Assembly (NCBI RefSeq): GCF_029937575.1 | Contig: NZ_JAPYPS010000027.1 | Location: 1 to 49,075 of the forward strand | Length of the DNA: 49,075 nucleotides | DNA from: Nocardioides sp. | Lineage (GTDB): Bacteria; Actinomycetota; Actinomycetes; Propionibacteriales; Nocardioidaceae | Reading direction: 5' to 3' | Shown: positions 17,391 through 26,531 of the stretch, one piece after another | Layout of the letters: each line of letters starts with the position of its first letter | Position numbering within the stretch: the first letter of the stretch is position 1 | Translations under genes and position numbers: made by a program | Notes under the pieces: generated by a model | Told to the model about the DNA's origin: nothing | Seen by the model: the letters and a program-made list of their open reading frames with translations, nothing else | The model's database searches: none

Positions 17391-18200
17391 GTGTCATCGC
17401 CAGGCCCGTCCAGCTTGTCGGAGCCGACAGACCAGGCCGGGCACTCGGCGGCCCGCGAGTGGCTCGACCACCCGTCGTACGGCGCCACGGCACGCCTCGA
17501 CCTCACCCACCGGGGGCAGGCGTGCTCCCGGCTGGTCGTCGTGGCGGCGCACCCCGACGACGAGAGCCTGGGCGCCGGTGGCCTGATCGCCACCGCGGCC
17601 GCGGCCGGCCTGGCGATCTACGTCGTCCTGCTCACCGCCGGCGAGGCGTCGCCGTACGCCTCTCCCACCTCGACCCGGCACGCCCTTGCGACGCTGCGAC
17701 TGGCAGAGATGGAGAACGCGCTGGCGCGGCTCGCCCCGGAGAACTACCTGGTCTTCCTCGGCGCCCCCGACGGCGAGGTCGAGGCCGCGGAGGACCAGGT
17801 CGCGCGCAGCCTGACCGAGCTGCTCGGCGACGGGCGCCGCACCCTGGTCGCGGCACCGTGGCGCCACGACGGGCACCCCGACCACGACGCCGCGGGTCGA
17901 GCTGCGGCCGTGGCGGCGCGGGCCAGTGGTGCACGCCTGGTCGAGTACCCCCTCCTCGCCTGGACGTTCCGTCGGCCCGACGAGCTCCCGTGGGAGGACG
18001 CGCGGTGCCTGGCACTGAGCACGGAGCGCCAGGAGCAGAAGGCAGCGGCGATCCGCTCGCACGTCAGCCAGGTGCGCGCCAGCGCCGGGCACGCCGGCGG
18101 CACCGCGCCCCTGCCCGGCCGGGTGCTCGCGCACTTCCACACACCCTTCGAGCACTACCTCGAGGCAACGGCGACCGAGGCGGATCAGCCGCCGGAGTAG
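17391..18200 (+). CDS. PIG-L family deacetylase
   Basis: A 269-residue LmbE/PIG-L zinc hydrolase. The metal site AHPDDE is at residues 53-58 and the second motif HPDH lies in RHDGHPDHDAAG. The fold is typical for N-acetylglucosamine derivatives, as in MshB, Mca and GlcNAc-PI deacetylases. There is no signal peptide. The GTG at 17391 is chosen because TACTAT (17379-17384) precedes it by 6 bases; an earlier in-frame ATG would place the box inside the gene. The 3' end overlaps the convergent adenosine deaminase gene by 16 bases. The exact substrate is unknown. Confidence 0.88.
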   Translation: MSSPGPSSLSEPTDQAGHSAAREWLDHPSYGATARLDLTHRGQACSRLVVVAAHPDDESLGAGGLIATAAAAGLAIYVVLLTAGEASPYASPTSTRHALATLRLAEMENALARLAPENYLVFLGAPDGEVEAAEDQVARSLTELLGDGRRTLVAAPWRHDGHPDHDAAGRAAAVAARASGARLVEYPLLAWTFRRPDELPWEDARCLALSTERQEQKAAAIRSHVSQVRASAGHAGGTAPLPGRVLAHFHTPFEHYLEATATEADQPPE

Positions 18201-19216
18201 GCGTCGATCTCGGCCAGCAGGCTCGCCCTCACCGCGTCCGGGGCGTACGACGCCCGCACCGCCGCGCGGGCGAGGTCGGCCACTCCCCCGGCATCGAGCG
18301 AGAGCAGGTCGGCGGCGATCTCGTACTCACGGTTCAGCGAGGTCCCGAACATCGGCGGGTCGTCGGAGTTGATGCTCACCGACACCCCGGCCTCCACGAA
18401 GGTGCGCAACGGGTGCTCGGCCAGAGTCGCGACGGCGCGCGTGGCGATGTTGGACGACGGACACACCTCGAGCGGGATCCCGCGCTCGGCCAGGTGGACC
18501 AGCAGGTCGGGGTCGGCCGCCGCGGACGTGCCGTGCCCGATCCGCTCGGCACCGAGGTCGCGCAGCGACGACCAGATCGTCTCGGGGCCCGTGGTCTCGC
18601 CTGCGTGTGGCACCGAGTGCAGTCCAGCTGCGCGCGCTGCGTCGAAGTGCGGCTTGAACTGCGGCCGCGGCACACCGATCTCGGGCCCGCCGAGGCCGAA
18701 GCCCACCAGCGCGTCGGGCCGGTGGTCGAGGGCGAAGCCGAGGGTGGCGTCCGCAGCCGGGATCCCGGACTCGCCGGGGACGTCGTAGATCCAGCGCAGC
18801 ACCAGGCCGAAGTCGCGCTCGGCGGCCACCCGGGCGTCCTCGATCGCCTCGGTGTAGCCCTCGATGGCGATGCCACGCAGCACCGACGTGTACGGCGTGC
18901 AGGTGAGCTCGGCGTAGCGGACCTGCTGTTCGGTGGCGAGCTCACGCGCGACCTCGTAGGTCAGGTAGCGCACGTCCTCGGGGGTCCGGATCAGGTCGAC
19001 GACGGCGAGGTAGACCTCGATGAAGTGCGCGAAGTCGCGGAACTCGTAGAAGGCGCGCAGCGCCTCGGGCTCGGAGGGGACCGTGCCCGGGTGGCGCTCG
19101 GCGAGCTCGCTCACGATCCGCATCGAGGCGGATCCGACGTGGTGCACGTGGAGCTCGGCCTTCGGGAGTCCTCGGACGTACGACGAGAGGTCACCGACCG
19201 CAGCGGGCCGCGTCAC
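18185..19216 (-). CDS. Adenosine deaminase family protein
   Basis: A 343-residue metal-dependent deaminase. Ligands and active-site residues are visible in KAELHVHHVGS (HxH; usual family text is HLHLEG), VPHAGET (His and catalytic Glu), RIGHG (His) and NSDDP (Asp pair). The family hydrolyses adenosine or a related purine to the inosine form and ammonia; the HHVGS variant leaves the exact substrate open. The ATG overlaps the stop of the DsbA-like gene (ATGA, 19213-19216), so it is translated with MauE and DsbA-like proteins. That is an odd functional mix. Confidence 0.88.
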   Translation of the reverse strand: MTRPAAVGDLSSYVRGLPKAELHVHHVGSASMRIVSELAERHPGTVPSEPEALRAFYEFRDFAHFIEVYLAVVDLIRTPEDVRYLTYEVARELATEQQVRYAELTCTPYTSVLRGIAIEGYTEAIEDARVAAERDFGLVLRWIYDVPGESGIPAADATLGFALDHRPDALVGFGLGGPEIGVPRPQFKPHFDAARAAGLHSVPHAGETTGPETIWSSLRDLGAERIGHGTSAAADPDLLVHLAERGIPLEVCPSSNIATRAVATLAEHPLRTFVEAGVSVSINSDDPPMFGTSLNREYEIAADLLSLDAGGVADLARAAVRASYAPDAVRASLLAEIDAYSGG

Positions 19217-19962
19217 GAGACCTCCTCCACCAGGTTGTCGGCGATCTCTTCCCAGCTCTTGCCGTCACGGAAGGCGACGCCGTCGAGCACGACGGTGGGG
19301 GTGCCCTGCACCCCGGCGTCCTCGGCCTCCTGGGTGGCGGCCTCGACGTCGTCCATCCGCGACCCGTCCTCGATGCCGGGCCGTACGGCGGCCTCGTCGG
19401 CGCCGGCCTCGACGGCCTTCTCGACGAGCCAGTCAGTGTCCGGGAACGGCCCCTCCTCGGCGGGCTGGTCGGCGAAGAGCAGGTCGTGGAACTCCTTGGC
19501 GACCTCGTCTCCCGCCTCCTGCTGGACCACGAGGAAGGCGTTGACGGAGTCGGCGGAGTAGGGGCCGAACCGGTTGAGGATGGCGATCGGCCGGTAGTCG
19601 ACGACCACGGTGCCGGCCGCGGCCGCCGCGGCCAGGCCCTCGCCCGCGCCCTCCTCCAGGACGCCGCAGATCGGGCACAGGAAGTCCTCGTAGATGACGA
19701 CCTCGCGCGGGGCGCCGGCCTCGCCGACGATGAGCCCGTAGTCGCTGGAGCCGACGTCGGAGGCGACCAGGTCCTCACCGGAGCGGGTGCTGATGAAGAT
19801 CGCCGCGACCACCACGAGGAGCAGGAGTCCGCCGACGATCGCTCCACGCTTGAGGTTCTCCGCGCGGCGCCTGCGCTCGGCCTCGGCGCGCAGCTCGGCG
19901 GCGCGCTGCTCCTTCGCGCGGACCTTGGCCGCCCCCTTGGGCGTGCCGGGCTTGTTGCTCAT
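19213..19962 (-). CDS. Membrane-anchored DsbA-like thioredoxin-fold protein
   Basis: A 249-residue oxidoreductase outside the membrane. Residues 1-39 are a long, basic, Ala/Arg/Glu-rich cytoplasmic helix. A single membrane helix (about 40-58, AIVGGLLLLVVVAAIFIST) follows, then a DsbA domain with active-site CPIC (Cys96, Cys99) and the cis-Pro loop GTPTVV near the C-terminus. It should make or shuffle disulfides in exported proteins. It overlaps both neighbours by 4 bases. The MauE-like membrane protein upstream is a plausible redox partner. Confidence 0.9.
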   Translation of the reverse strand: MSNKPGTPKGAAKVRAKEQRAAELRAEAERRRRAENLKRGAIVGGLLLLVVVAAIFISTRSGEDLVASDVGSSDYGLIVGEAGAPREVVIYEDFLCPICGVLEEGAGEGLAAAAAAGTVVVDYRPIAILNRFGPYSADSVNAFLVVQQEAGDEVAKEFHDLLFADQPAEEGPFPDTDWLVEKAVEAGADEAAVRPGIEDGSRMDDVEAATQEAEDAGVQGTPTVVLDGVAFRDGKSWEEIADNLVEEVS

Positions 19963-20504
19963 GGCAGGGATCCTTCGTTCAGGTCGTCGAGCGCCGGGGT
20001 GGGCTCGGGCACGACGGGTGGACGGAACAGCAACGAGTCGAGGGCGAGGCGGCTGCTGCGCAACCGGGCCAGGAAGACCGACAGTGCCAGGAGCCCCACG
20101 TCGCGGGCGATCTCCCAGGGGTACTGCGAGGCCGCGTCGGGGTTGGCCCCACCATCACCGAAGCAGCCGCAGTCGATCTCGAGCCCGCGGGCCCAGGCCG
20201 AGGCGATGGCGATGATGAAGGCGACGAGCAGCACGGCCGAGATCACCGCGGCGCCCCGTGTCATCAGCCCGAGGACCAGCGCCAGACCGACCACGACCTC
20301 CAGCGGCGGAAGCAGGTGGCCGATCGGCTCGACCAGGGAGGCGGGCACCAGCTCGAAGGCGCGCACGGACTCGATGCTCGCGGCAGGATCCGGGAGCTTG
20401 ATCAGCCCCGCGGCGATCATCACCCCGCCCACGATCAACCGGGCGGCGAGGCCGAGCCAGGCGGGTGTGGACCCACGGCGCAGGTCGGAGAGAGGGTGAG
20501 CCAC
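19959..20504 (-). CDS. MauE/DoxX-type membrane redox protein
   Basis: About 181 residues with four membrane helices in the MauE pattern. DCGCFG (Cys112, Cys114 counted from GTG 20504) lies at the outer end of a helix. MauE-like and DoxX-like proteins are thought to relay electrons to or from thioredoxin-fold partners. The GTG start is supported by TAGGCT (20513-20518, minus strand) at 8 bases; a longer frame from 20537 is possible. The stop overlaps the DsbA-like start (ATGA). The pair suggests a DsbB-like relay without a DsbB or VKOR protein. Confidence 0.85.
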   Translation of the reverse strand: MAHPLSDLRRGSTPAWLGLAARLIVGGVMIAAGLIKLPDPAASIESVRAFELVPASLVEPIGHLLPPLEVVVGLALVLGLMTRGAAVISAVLLVAFIIAIASAWARGLEIDCGCFGDGGANPDAASQYPWEIARDVGLLALSVFLARLRSSRLALDSLLFRPPVVPEPTPALDDLNEGSLP

Positions 20505-20611
20505 GACAGTCGAGCCTACGGGGTGACGCCGCGGCACGGCGTACGACGGCGGTCGTCGTTCGGCGCCTGGGCGCGGCGCCGCGTCGGAGGCGAGCGTTAG
20601 GGTGCGCTGTT
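20505..20611. promoter_or_regulatory. Divergent promoters of the mauE operon and orn
   Basis: TAGGCT at 20513-20518 (minus) and TAGGGT at 20598-20603 (plus) are placed 8 bases from their start codons. Confidence 0.6.
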
Positions 20612-21256
20612 GTGAGTACCTCCAACGAACGACTGGTCTGGATCGACTGCGAGATGACCGGCCTCGACCTCGGCGCGGACGCCCTGGTGGAGGTCGCCGC
20701 CCTGGTCACCGACTTCGACCTCAACGTCCTGGGCGACGGCGTGGACATCATCATCAAGCCTCCGGCGGAGGCGCTGAAGCAGATGATCCCCTTCGTCCGC
20801 TCGATGCACGAGAGCTCCGGCCTGCTCGAGGTCCTGGACAGCGGCGTGAGCCTGGAGGAGGCGGAGGAGGGCGTGATGGCCTACCTGCGCGAGCACTGCC
20901 CCGCCGACAGCCGTCCACCTCTGGCGGGCAACAGCGTCGCCACGGACCGCGGCTTCCTGGCCCGGGACATGCACGTCCTCGACGCGTTCCTGCACTACCG
21001 GATCGTCGACGTCTCCTCGATCAAGGAGCTGTCTCGGCACTGGTTCCCGCGCGCCTACTTCGCCTCCCCGACCAAGCGCGGCAACCACCGCGCCCTGGCC
21101 GACATCCAGGAGAGCATCGAGGAGCTGCGCTACTACCGCGACACCGTCTTCGTGCCCGCTCCCGGCCCCGAGAGCGCGATCGCCAAGGAGGCCGCGGCCC
21201 GCCACGGCGGCGCGCTGACCGGTCTGACCGGGTCCGATTCTGCACCCGAGGCCTGA
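20612..21256 (+). CDS. orn: Oligoribonuclease
   Basis: A 214-residue DEDDh 3'-5' exoribonuclease that degrades di- to pentaribonucleotides, including pGpG and other short RNAs. [10 protein letters not shown] supplies the first Asp and Glu (residues 12 and 14), NSVATDRGF the next Asp, and HRALADI the catalytic His and final Asp. Length is typical. GTG 20612 is set by TAGGGT 8 bases upstream and by the conserved N-terminus. It is followed by tRNA-His, an arrangement often seen in actinobacteria. Confidence 0.96.
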   Translation: MSTSNERLVWIDCEMTGLDLGADALVEVAALVTDFDLNVLGDGVDIIIKPPAEALKQMIPFVRSMHESSGLLEVLDSGVSLEEAEEGVMAYLREHCPADSRPPLAGNSVATDRGFLARDMHVLDAFLHYRIVDVSSIKELSRHWFPRAYFASPTKRGNHRALADIQESIEELRYYRDTVFVPAPGPESAIAKEAAARHGGALTGLTGSDSAPEA

Positions 21257-21262
21257 TCCGTC

Positions 21263-21268
21263 TACACT
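21263..21268 (+). promoter_or_regulatory. -10 box of tRNA-His
   Basis: TACACT just after the orn stop, 37 bases before the mature tRNA end. Confidence 0.45.
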
Positions 21269-21305
21269 TCCACCCGGTCCTTCGGTGCTGCCGAGGGAGA
21301 CCATG

Positions 21306-21381
21306 GTGGGTATAGCTCAGCTGGTAGAGCGCCGCCTTGTGGTGGCGGATGTCGCGGGTTCAAGTCCCGTTACTCACCCCA
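21306..21381 (+). tRNA. tRNA-His (anticodon GTG)
   Basis: The acceptor arm GTGGGTA pairs with TACTCAC. The anticodon stem CCGCC/GGCGG holds the loop TTGTGGT (GTG). The T-arm is GCGGG-TTCAAGT-CCCGT. Discriminator C faces an encoded G at 21305, the extra -1 base of tRNA-His. CCA is encoded at 21379-21381. Confidence 0.97.
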
Positions 21382-21390
21382 GTCACGCGG

Positions 21391-21431
21391 GCCCCTGACC
21401 TGTGAAAACGGGTCAGGGGCTCGCGCTTTTT
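21391..21431 (+). terminator. Intrinsic terminator of tRNA-His
   Basis: Perfect 10-bp stem (21391-21400 with 21411-21420), a 10-base loop containing AAAA, then a run of five T at 21427-21431. This is the most classical terminator in the window. Confidence 0.92.
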
Positions 21432-21528
21432 GCACATCGCCCTCGAAGAGGCGCCTGAGGGTCGGCCGCCTTCGTAGGCAGCCGATCGAGCCTCCCTGCT
21501 CGCTTCGCGGCTCCAGTACAGTCGTCTC

Positions 21529-21945
21529 GTGCGCAGCAAGCGGCGACCTCGGACCCTCGCCTGTTGGCTGCTCGCGCTGCTGTCCGTGTTCGCCGTCTTC
21601 GCGATGCACGTCCTGGCTGCTACCCCGGCAGCGGCTGGTCCTGGTTCCGGGACTCACGCGGCTCATGGCGCCCCGGTTGCTGTCGACACCGCCGCTGCAG
21701 GGGACGACGTGCTCCCGACCAGCGGTGACGGTGGCGGCGGCCATGCCGGAGTGCACGGCGGGCTCGGTGGCATCTGCCTCGCCGTCCTGAGCGCGCTCCT
21801 GCTGCTGTTCGCAGCGGGCCGTCCGGGGCGCGGTTGGCCGGCTGCGCGCCTCTCAGGACTGGGACAGTGCCCGGTGGCTCCGAGGCGAGACCTTCGTGGC
21901 CCCGCGCCGCCCGACCTGCACGTGCTCTGCATCGCCAGGTGCTGA
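21529..21945 (+). CDS. DUF6153 family small membrane/exported protein
   Basis: A 138-residue protein with a hydrophobic N-terminal helix (LACWLLALLSVFAVFAMHVLA), a Gly/Ala/His-rich middle (GTHAAHGAP, GGGHAGVHGG), a second membrane helix (ICLAVLSALLLLFAAG) and a basic tail. This matches the DUF6153 pattern of actinobacteria. The histidine-rich middle suggests metal contact outside the membrane, which is inference. TACAGT (21517-21522) precedes GTG by 6 bases, so the mRNA is leaderless. It lies upstream of a DUF305 lipoprotein gene. Confidence 0.72.
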   Translation: MRSKRRPRTLACWLLALLSVFAVFAMHVLAATPAAAGPGSGTHAAHGAPVAVDTAAAGDDVLPTSGDGGGGHAGVHGGLGGICLAVLSALLLLFAAGRPGRGWPAARLSGLGQCPVAPRRDLRGPAPPDLHVLCIARC

Positions 21946-22029
21946 GTCGCCGCAACTCCATCGACATGTCGTCGGTGGGGTCGCGCAGCCTGCACTCAGC
22001 CCTGACCACTCTGACGAAACGAGCACACG

Positions 22030-22695
22030 ATGACCTCGAACATGCACGCCCAGCACGCCGCCGTACGCCCCCTCCGCTCGCTCCGCCGGTCCCGCGCCGT
22101 CGTCGCCGGAGCGGCACTTCTCGGCCTCGCCCTCACCCTCACGGCCTGCGGTGAGACGGATCCGAGCCCCAGCCGCGCCGCTGTGAGCACGGCGTCCGAC
22201 GGGACGGAGTTCAACCAGGCGGACATCGACTTCGCCACGCGGATGATCCCGCACCACGCCCAGGCCGTCGAGATGGTCGTCATGGCTCAGGGCCGCGACC
22301 TCAGCTCCCCCGTGGCGACCCTGATGGAAGACATCCGCACGGCTCAGGTGCCGGAGATCGAGACGATGGCCGACTGGCTCATCACGTGGGGGGAGCCCGT
22401 GCCCGAGACGTCTCTGGACCACGCCAACGCCGAGAACGGTCACATGAGCGACATGGACGGGATGGACGGGATGGAGGGGATGATGAGCGCCGCCGAGATG
22501 GACGAGCTCGACGCCTCCTCCGACGCCGACTTCGAGGCCCTGTGGCTGACCATGATGGAGCAGCACCACGCCGGGGCCATCGCGATGGCCGAGAGCGAGG
22601 TCGAGGACGGGCACAACCCGGAGGCCGTCGGCCTCGCCGAGGCCATCATCACTGCGCAGACCAGCGAGATCGCCATCATGAAGGACCTCCAGTGA
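22030..22695 (+). CDS. DUF305 domain lipoprotein
   Basis: A 221-residue lipoprotein with lipobox LTAC (Cys near residue 41). The DUF305 core is a ferritin-like helical pair with two HH motifs: MIPHHAQAVEM and MEQHHAGAIAM. Between them lies a Met/Asp-rich stretch (MSDMDGMDGMEGMMS). The His and Met pattern is typical of copper-linked DUF305 proteins, but metal identity is inferred. The stop overlaps the next gene (GTGA, 22692-22695). The Shine-Dalgarno is weak. Confidence 0.88.
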   Translation: MTSNMHAQHAAVRPLRSLRRSRAVVAGAALLGLALTLTACGETDPSPSRAAVSTASDGTEFNQADIDFATRMIPHHAQAVEMVVMAQGRDLSSPVATLMEDIRTAQVPEIETMADWLITWGEPVPETSLDHANAENGHMSDMDGMDGMEGMMSAAEMDELDASSDADFEALWLTMMEQHHAGAIAMAESEVEDGHNPEAVGLAEAIITAQTSEIAIMKDLQ

Positions 22696-23531
22696 GTCGC
22701 CCCCGACTCCTCGCCGTGGGCGGAGCGCTCGCGATGCTGCTGAGCGCATGTGCCCAGGACCGCGACGACAGCTGGCCAACACCGGTCGACGTGGCCCACG
22801 TACATGGCCTCAGCACCGCACCTGACGGCACCGGCCTGCTGATCGCCACACATGCCGGCCTCCTCGCCTACACCGACGGCGGCCTCGCGCGTGTCGGCTC
22901 GTTGTCCAGCGACCTCATGGGCTTCTCCGCCGGCGGCGCGGATCGGCTCTACGCCAGCGGTCACCCTGGTCCGAGCGAGGACGGCCACTTCGCACTGGGG
23001 CTGATCACCTCGGGTGATGGTGGCGACACCTGGGAGCCCGTGTCGCTGTCGGGCGAGGCCGACTTCCACGCACTGGATGCATGGGAGGGCGGGGTGATCG
23101 GCTACGACGGCTTGAGTGGAGCTCTGTTGCGCAGTCTGGACGACGGCGCGACGTGGTACCCGATGCCGATCGACGCTCCTGTCGTCGACCTGGCCGTAGA
23201 CGACAGCGGTCGGCTCGTCGCCGCGACCGCGGCCGGGCTCCAGGTCAGCGACGACGCGGAAGGCACGTTCGCGCTGGTGCCGGAGTCGCCGGCGTTGGTT
23301 CTCGTCGACTTCGCGCCCGACGGCCGACTCGTCGGGCTGGACGAGTCCGGGCAGGCCTACACGAGTGTCGACCTGCGCACCTTCGAAGCGCGTGGCTCCG
23401 TCGGCGAGTCGTTCACCGCGATGACGACCGGCCCCGCGGGCGAGGTCTGGGTAGCGACGCCCGAGAGGCTCCTGCGCAGCGTCGACGAGGGGGCGACGTT
23501 CACCGAGGCGTTGGCGTGGGGCATGTCCTGA
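22692..23531 (+). CDS. F510_1955-type beta-propeller lipoprotein
   Basis: A 279-residue lipoprotein (lipobox LLSAC near residue 18) with repeated propeller blades carrying BNR-like text such as SGDGGDTWEP, SLDDGATWYP and SVDEGATFTE. It begins with DVAHVHGL, the hallmark of the F510_1955 group, named glycosyl hydrolase-like although activity is unproven. It is coupled by a GTGA overlap to the DUF305 gene, so both lipoproteins should be made together. A structural or sensor role at the cell surface is as likely as catalysis. Confidence 0.8.
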   Translation: MSRPRLLAVGGALAMLLSACAQDRDDSWPTPVDVAHVHGLSTAPDGTGLLIATHAGLLAYTDGGLARVGSLSSDLMGFSAGGADRLYASGHPGPSEDGHFALGLITSGDGGDTWEPVSLSGEADFHALDAWEGGVIGYDGLSGALLRSLDDGATWYPMPIDAPVVDLAVDDSGRLVAATAAGLQVSDDAEGTFALVPESPALVLVDFAPDGRLVGLDESGQAYTSVDLRTFEARGSVGESFTAMTTGPAGEVWVATPERLLRSVDEGATFTEALAWGMS

Positions 23532-23581
23532 GCCTGGAAGGCTCCCGACCCGTGCTTCGGAAGTCCTAGCCGGCCCGGCCG

Positions 23582-25021
23582 TCAGCTCGCCAGAGCGAGC
23601 GCTGGGCCGGCCAGCAGGCCGAGGACGACCGCGGCCACCGCACACGCGACGGCGACCTGGGCGGCGCGGGGGTGACGAGTCTCCTGGCTGGGGTGTGATG
23701 CCCCGGGGTCTGCTTGTCCGGGCGCTCCCCGTGTCGGATTGCTGAGGCACGATGCCAGCCACCGGAGGTAGTAGGTCAGGCTCAGCACCGTGTTGGCGGC
23801 CACGAGGACGGCCAGCCAGGGCAGGCCGGCCTCCCAGGTCACGACGATGGTCAGCAGCTTGGCCACGAAGACGGCCGTGGGCGGGGTGCCGACCAGGCCG
23901 AGAAGACCTACGCCGAGACTGGTGGTGAGTCCGGGTCGCGTCCTCCCCATCCCGCGCCAGTCGTCCAGGCTGCGGCGCTCGGGCTCGCTGGCGAGCACGG
24001 CGAAGCAGCCGAGGTTCGTCACGGCGTAGCCGGCGAGGAAGAGCAGCAGGGCGGGGCGGGCCTGAGCCGACCCGGGCACGGCGGCTGCGGCCGCCATCAG
24101 GTAGCCGACCTGGCTGATCGTCGACCATCCCAGGAGACGTCCGACGTGAGCCTGGTTGAGGGCACCGAGGTTGCCGATCGTCATCCCGGACGCCGCCAGA
24201 GCGCCGACGAGCACCGGCCAGAGGCGATCTGGTGGCAAGGCCTCCAGCAGGCGAGCGATGGCGAGGACCGCGCCCAGTTTGGGCACGGTGGTCAGGAAGG
24301 CGCCGGTGGTGGTCCACGACCCCTCGACGGCGTCGGGCACCCACAGGTGCGCGGGCACGGCGCCGGCCTTGAACAGCAGACCGGTCAGCACCAGGACGAC
24401 CCCGGCCGCGACGGCGACCACCGGCGCGGTGATCAGGCCATCAGCGTCGCCGAGGGCGTCGTACGACGTGCCTCCGGCCAGGGCGGAGAGGACGGCGGCG
24501 CCGAGCATCAGCAGGATCCCGGCGAGCGCGCCGAGGAGATAGGTCTTCAGGGCGGCTTCGGGTGCCTTCTCGCCGGTGGAGAGTCCGATGAGTGCGTAGA
24601 GCGGGATCGAGGCGAGCAGGAACCCGACGACCAGGACGGCCAGGTCGGTGGTCTCACCGACGACGAGCGCCCCAGCGCCTCCGAGCAGGAGCAGGACGTA
24701 GATCTCGGACTCCCGCGCCTGCTCGGCGATCTCGTCACCGGCCAGGAGCAGGAGCACGAGCAGAGCGAGTCCGACGACGAGGCGGAGGACGCCGGTGGCG
24801 TCGTCGACGGCGACGGTCCCGCTGAACGCCGAGCGCTCCCCCTCGGTGAGCCCTACGATCGACGCCACGAGGGACGCCCCGACCCCGACGGCTGCCAGGG
24901 CTCGGACGCGCTGCTGCTCCAGGCGTGGCGTCCATGACCCGAGGAGCAGGCAGCAGATGGCGGTCAGCAGCAGCAGCGCTTCGGGCAGCAGCATCAGGAC
25001 GTCAGTGCCCATCGAGCTCAT
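23582..25021 (-). CDS. nuoN: NADH-quinone oxidoreductase-like subunit N
   Basis: A 479-residue antiporter-like membrane subunit with about 14 helices. The pumping Lys in LLFKAGAVPAHLW (Lys218) and the Lys in TTVPKLG are kept. The TM5 Glu found in canonical NuoN appears replaced by Leu135 in GFLLASIPLYAL, by eye alignment. ATG 25021 is chosen because GAGG lies about 5 to 6 bases upstream; ATG 25012 is an alternative. It is the last gene of the partial nuo cluster and starts 7 bases after the nuoM stop. Confidence 0.9.
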   Translation of the reverse strand: MSSMGTDVLMLLPEALLLLTAICCLLLGSWTPRLEQQRVRALAAVGVGASLVASIVGLTEGERSAFSGTVAVDDATGVLRLVVGLALLVLLLLAGDEIAEQARESEIYVLLLLGGAGALVVGETTDLAVLVVGFLLASIPLYALIGLSTGEKAPEAALKTYLLGALAGILLMLGAAVLSALAGGTSYDALGDADGLITAPVVAVAAGVVLVLTGLLFKAGAVPAHLWVPDAVEGSWTTTGAFLTTVPKLGAVLAIARLLEALPPDRLWPVLVGALAASGMTIGNLGALNQAHVGRLLGWSTISQVGYLMAAAAAVPGSAQARPALLLFLAGYAVTNLGCFAVLASEPERRSLDDWRGMGRTRPGLTTSLGVGLLGLVGTPPTAVFVAKLLTIVVTWEAGLPWLAVLVAANTVLSLTYYLRWLASCLSNPTRGAPGQADPGASHPSQETRHPRAAQVAVACAVAAVVLGLLAGPALALAS

Positions 25022-25028
25022 CTGTGCC

Positions 25029-26528
25029 TCATCGGGCGACCAGGGAGGCAACGGTGGCGGCTGCCGGCTCGATGAGGTCGAGCAGCGGACGCGGGAAGAT
25101 CCCGACGCCGATCGCCAGAGCGAGCAGGCCCCCGACGGGGACCCACTCGCGAGGCCGGACGTCCGTGAACTCCTCCGACAACGGGCCCGACGGCCCGGTG
25201 ATCAGCCGCTGCACGGCCCGCAGCAGGACCGCTGTCATCAACAGGATGCCGATCAGCGCCACCGCGGACACCGGGACGGTGCCGATGCTGCCGGCGAAGA
25301 TCTGCAGCTCGGCGACGAAGCCGGACAGTCCTGGCAGGCCGAGCGAGCCGAGAGCCGCGACGACGAGCAGGGCCGCGAACCGCGGAGCATGCGAGGCGAG
25401 ACCACCGTACTGGTCCATCGCGTAGTCCCGGTGTCGCGACCAGACCACCCCCGCGAGCAGGAAGAGCGCGGTGGTGAGCAAGCCGTGGCTGACCATCTGC
25501 GTGACCGCACCGGTGATCGCCGTACGTCGCAGCTCCGCGTCGTCGGTGCCGCCGTCGCTGCCGACGACACCCGCTGCCCCCACGGCGAGGACCACGTAGC
25601 CCATGTGGTTGACCGAGGTGTAGGCGATCATCCGTTTCAGGTCGGTCTGCGCGAGAGCGACGAGTGCACCCCACAGGACCGAGGCGATCCCGACCGCCAC
25701 GAGCACGGGGGCCCAGGCACGCAGCGCGTCGGGAAACATCGGCATCGCGATCCGCACGAGGCCGTAGGTGCCGAGCTTGAGCATCACCCCGGCGAGCACG
25801 GCCGAGCCGATGGCCGGGGCATCGGTGTGGGCAGGGGGCAGCCAGGTGTGGAAGGGCACCGTCGGGGTCTTGACCGCCAGGCCGAGCAGGACCGCGCCCA
25901 GGACGAGCACCCCGACCGCCCCGTCACCCTGCAGGGGCGGGTCGGCCGCGAGGGTGACCATGTCGAAGGTGTGACTCTCGGAAGCGACGTAGAGCCCCAC
26001 GAAGCCCACCAGCAGGGCGAGCGAGCCGAGGAAGGTGTAGAGGAAGAACTGCAACGCCGAGCGGGCCCGGTCGCCGTGACCCCACCCGTTGATGGAGAGG
26101 TACATCCCCACGATCGAGAGGTCGAAGAAGACGAAGAACACGATCAGGTCGGCCGAGGCGAAGACGCCCAGGCACGTTGTCTCCAAGGCGAGGAACAGGG
26201 CCGCCTGCAGCCGGGGGCGCCTGGCCTCGGCCAGCGCGAAGACGGCGCAGGCGAGGAAGACCACGGTGGTCATTGCGACCAGCGGGAGCGAGAACCCGTC
26301 GAGTCCCACGTGATAGCTGGAGCCGATGCCGGGGATCCAGGAGACCTGCTCCTCGAAGGCGAGTCGTCCGGTGCCGGGGTCGTCGTAGCGCCACCACAGC
26401 ACAGCGACACCCACGACCTCGACCAGCGCCACCGCCACGAAGGCGAGGCGGGCGACCCGGTCGCTGACGGCGGGGACCAACAGCAGCACGGCCGCCAGCA
26501 GCGGCAGGAACAGCAGGGCGGAGAGCAC
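25029..26528 (-). CDS. nuoM: NADH-quinone oxidoreductase-like subunit M
   Basis: A 499-residue antiporter-like membrane subunit. Lys220 in AVKTPTVPFHTWLP and the AHTDAP loop are present. The TM5 acidic residue is Asp136 (FFDLSIVGMY), where canonical NuoM has Glu. About 14 membrane helices are visible. The GTG start lies 3 bases after the nuoL stop, with GAGGTG before it. It should carry one proton route of the membrane arm. Confidence 0.92.
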   Translation of the reverse strand: MLSALLFLPLLAAVLLLVPAVSDRVARLAFVAVALVEVVGVAVLWWRYDDPGTGRLAFEEQVSWIPGIGSSYHVGLDGFSLPLVAMTTVVFLACAVFALAEARRPRLQAALFLALETTCLGVFASADLIVFFVFFDLSIVGMYLSINGWGHGDRARSALQFFLYTFLGSLALLVGFVGLYVASESHTFDMVTLAADPPLQGDGAVGVLVLGAVLLGLAVKTPTVPFHTWLPPAHTDAPAIGSAVLAGVMLKLGTYGLVRIAMPMFPDALRAWAPVLVAVGIASVLWGALVALAQTDLKRMIAYTSVNHMGYVVLAVGAAGVVGSDGGTDDAELRRTAITGAVTQMVSHGLLTTALFLLAGVVWSRHRDYAMDQYGGLASHAPRFAALLVVAALGSLGLPGLSGFVAELQIFAGSIGTVPVSAVALIGILLMTAVLLRAVQRLITGPSGPLSEEFTDVRPREWVPVGGLLALAIGVGIFPRPLLDLIEPAAATVASLVAR

Positions 26529-26531
26529 GGC

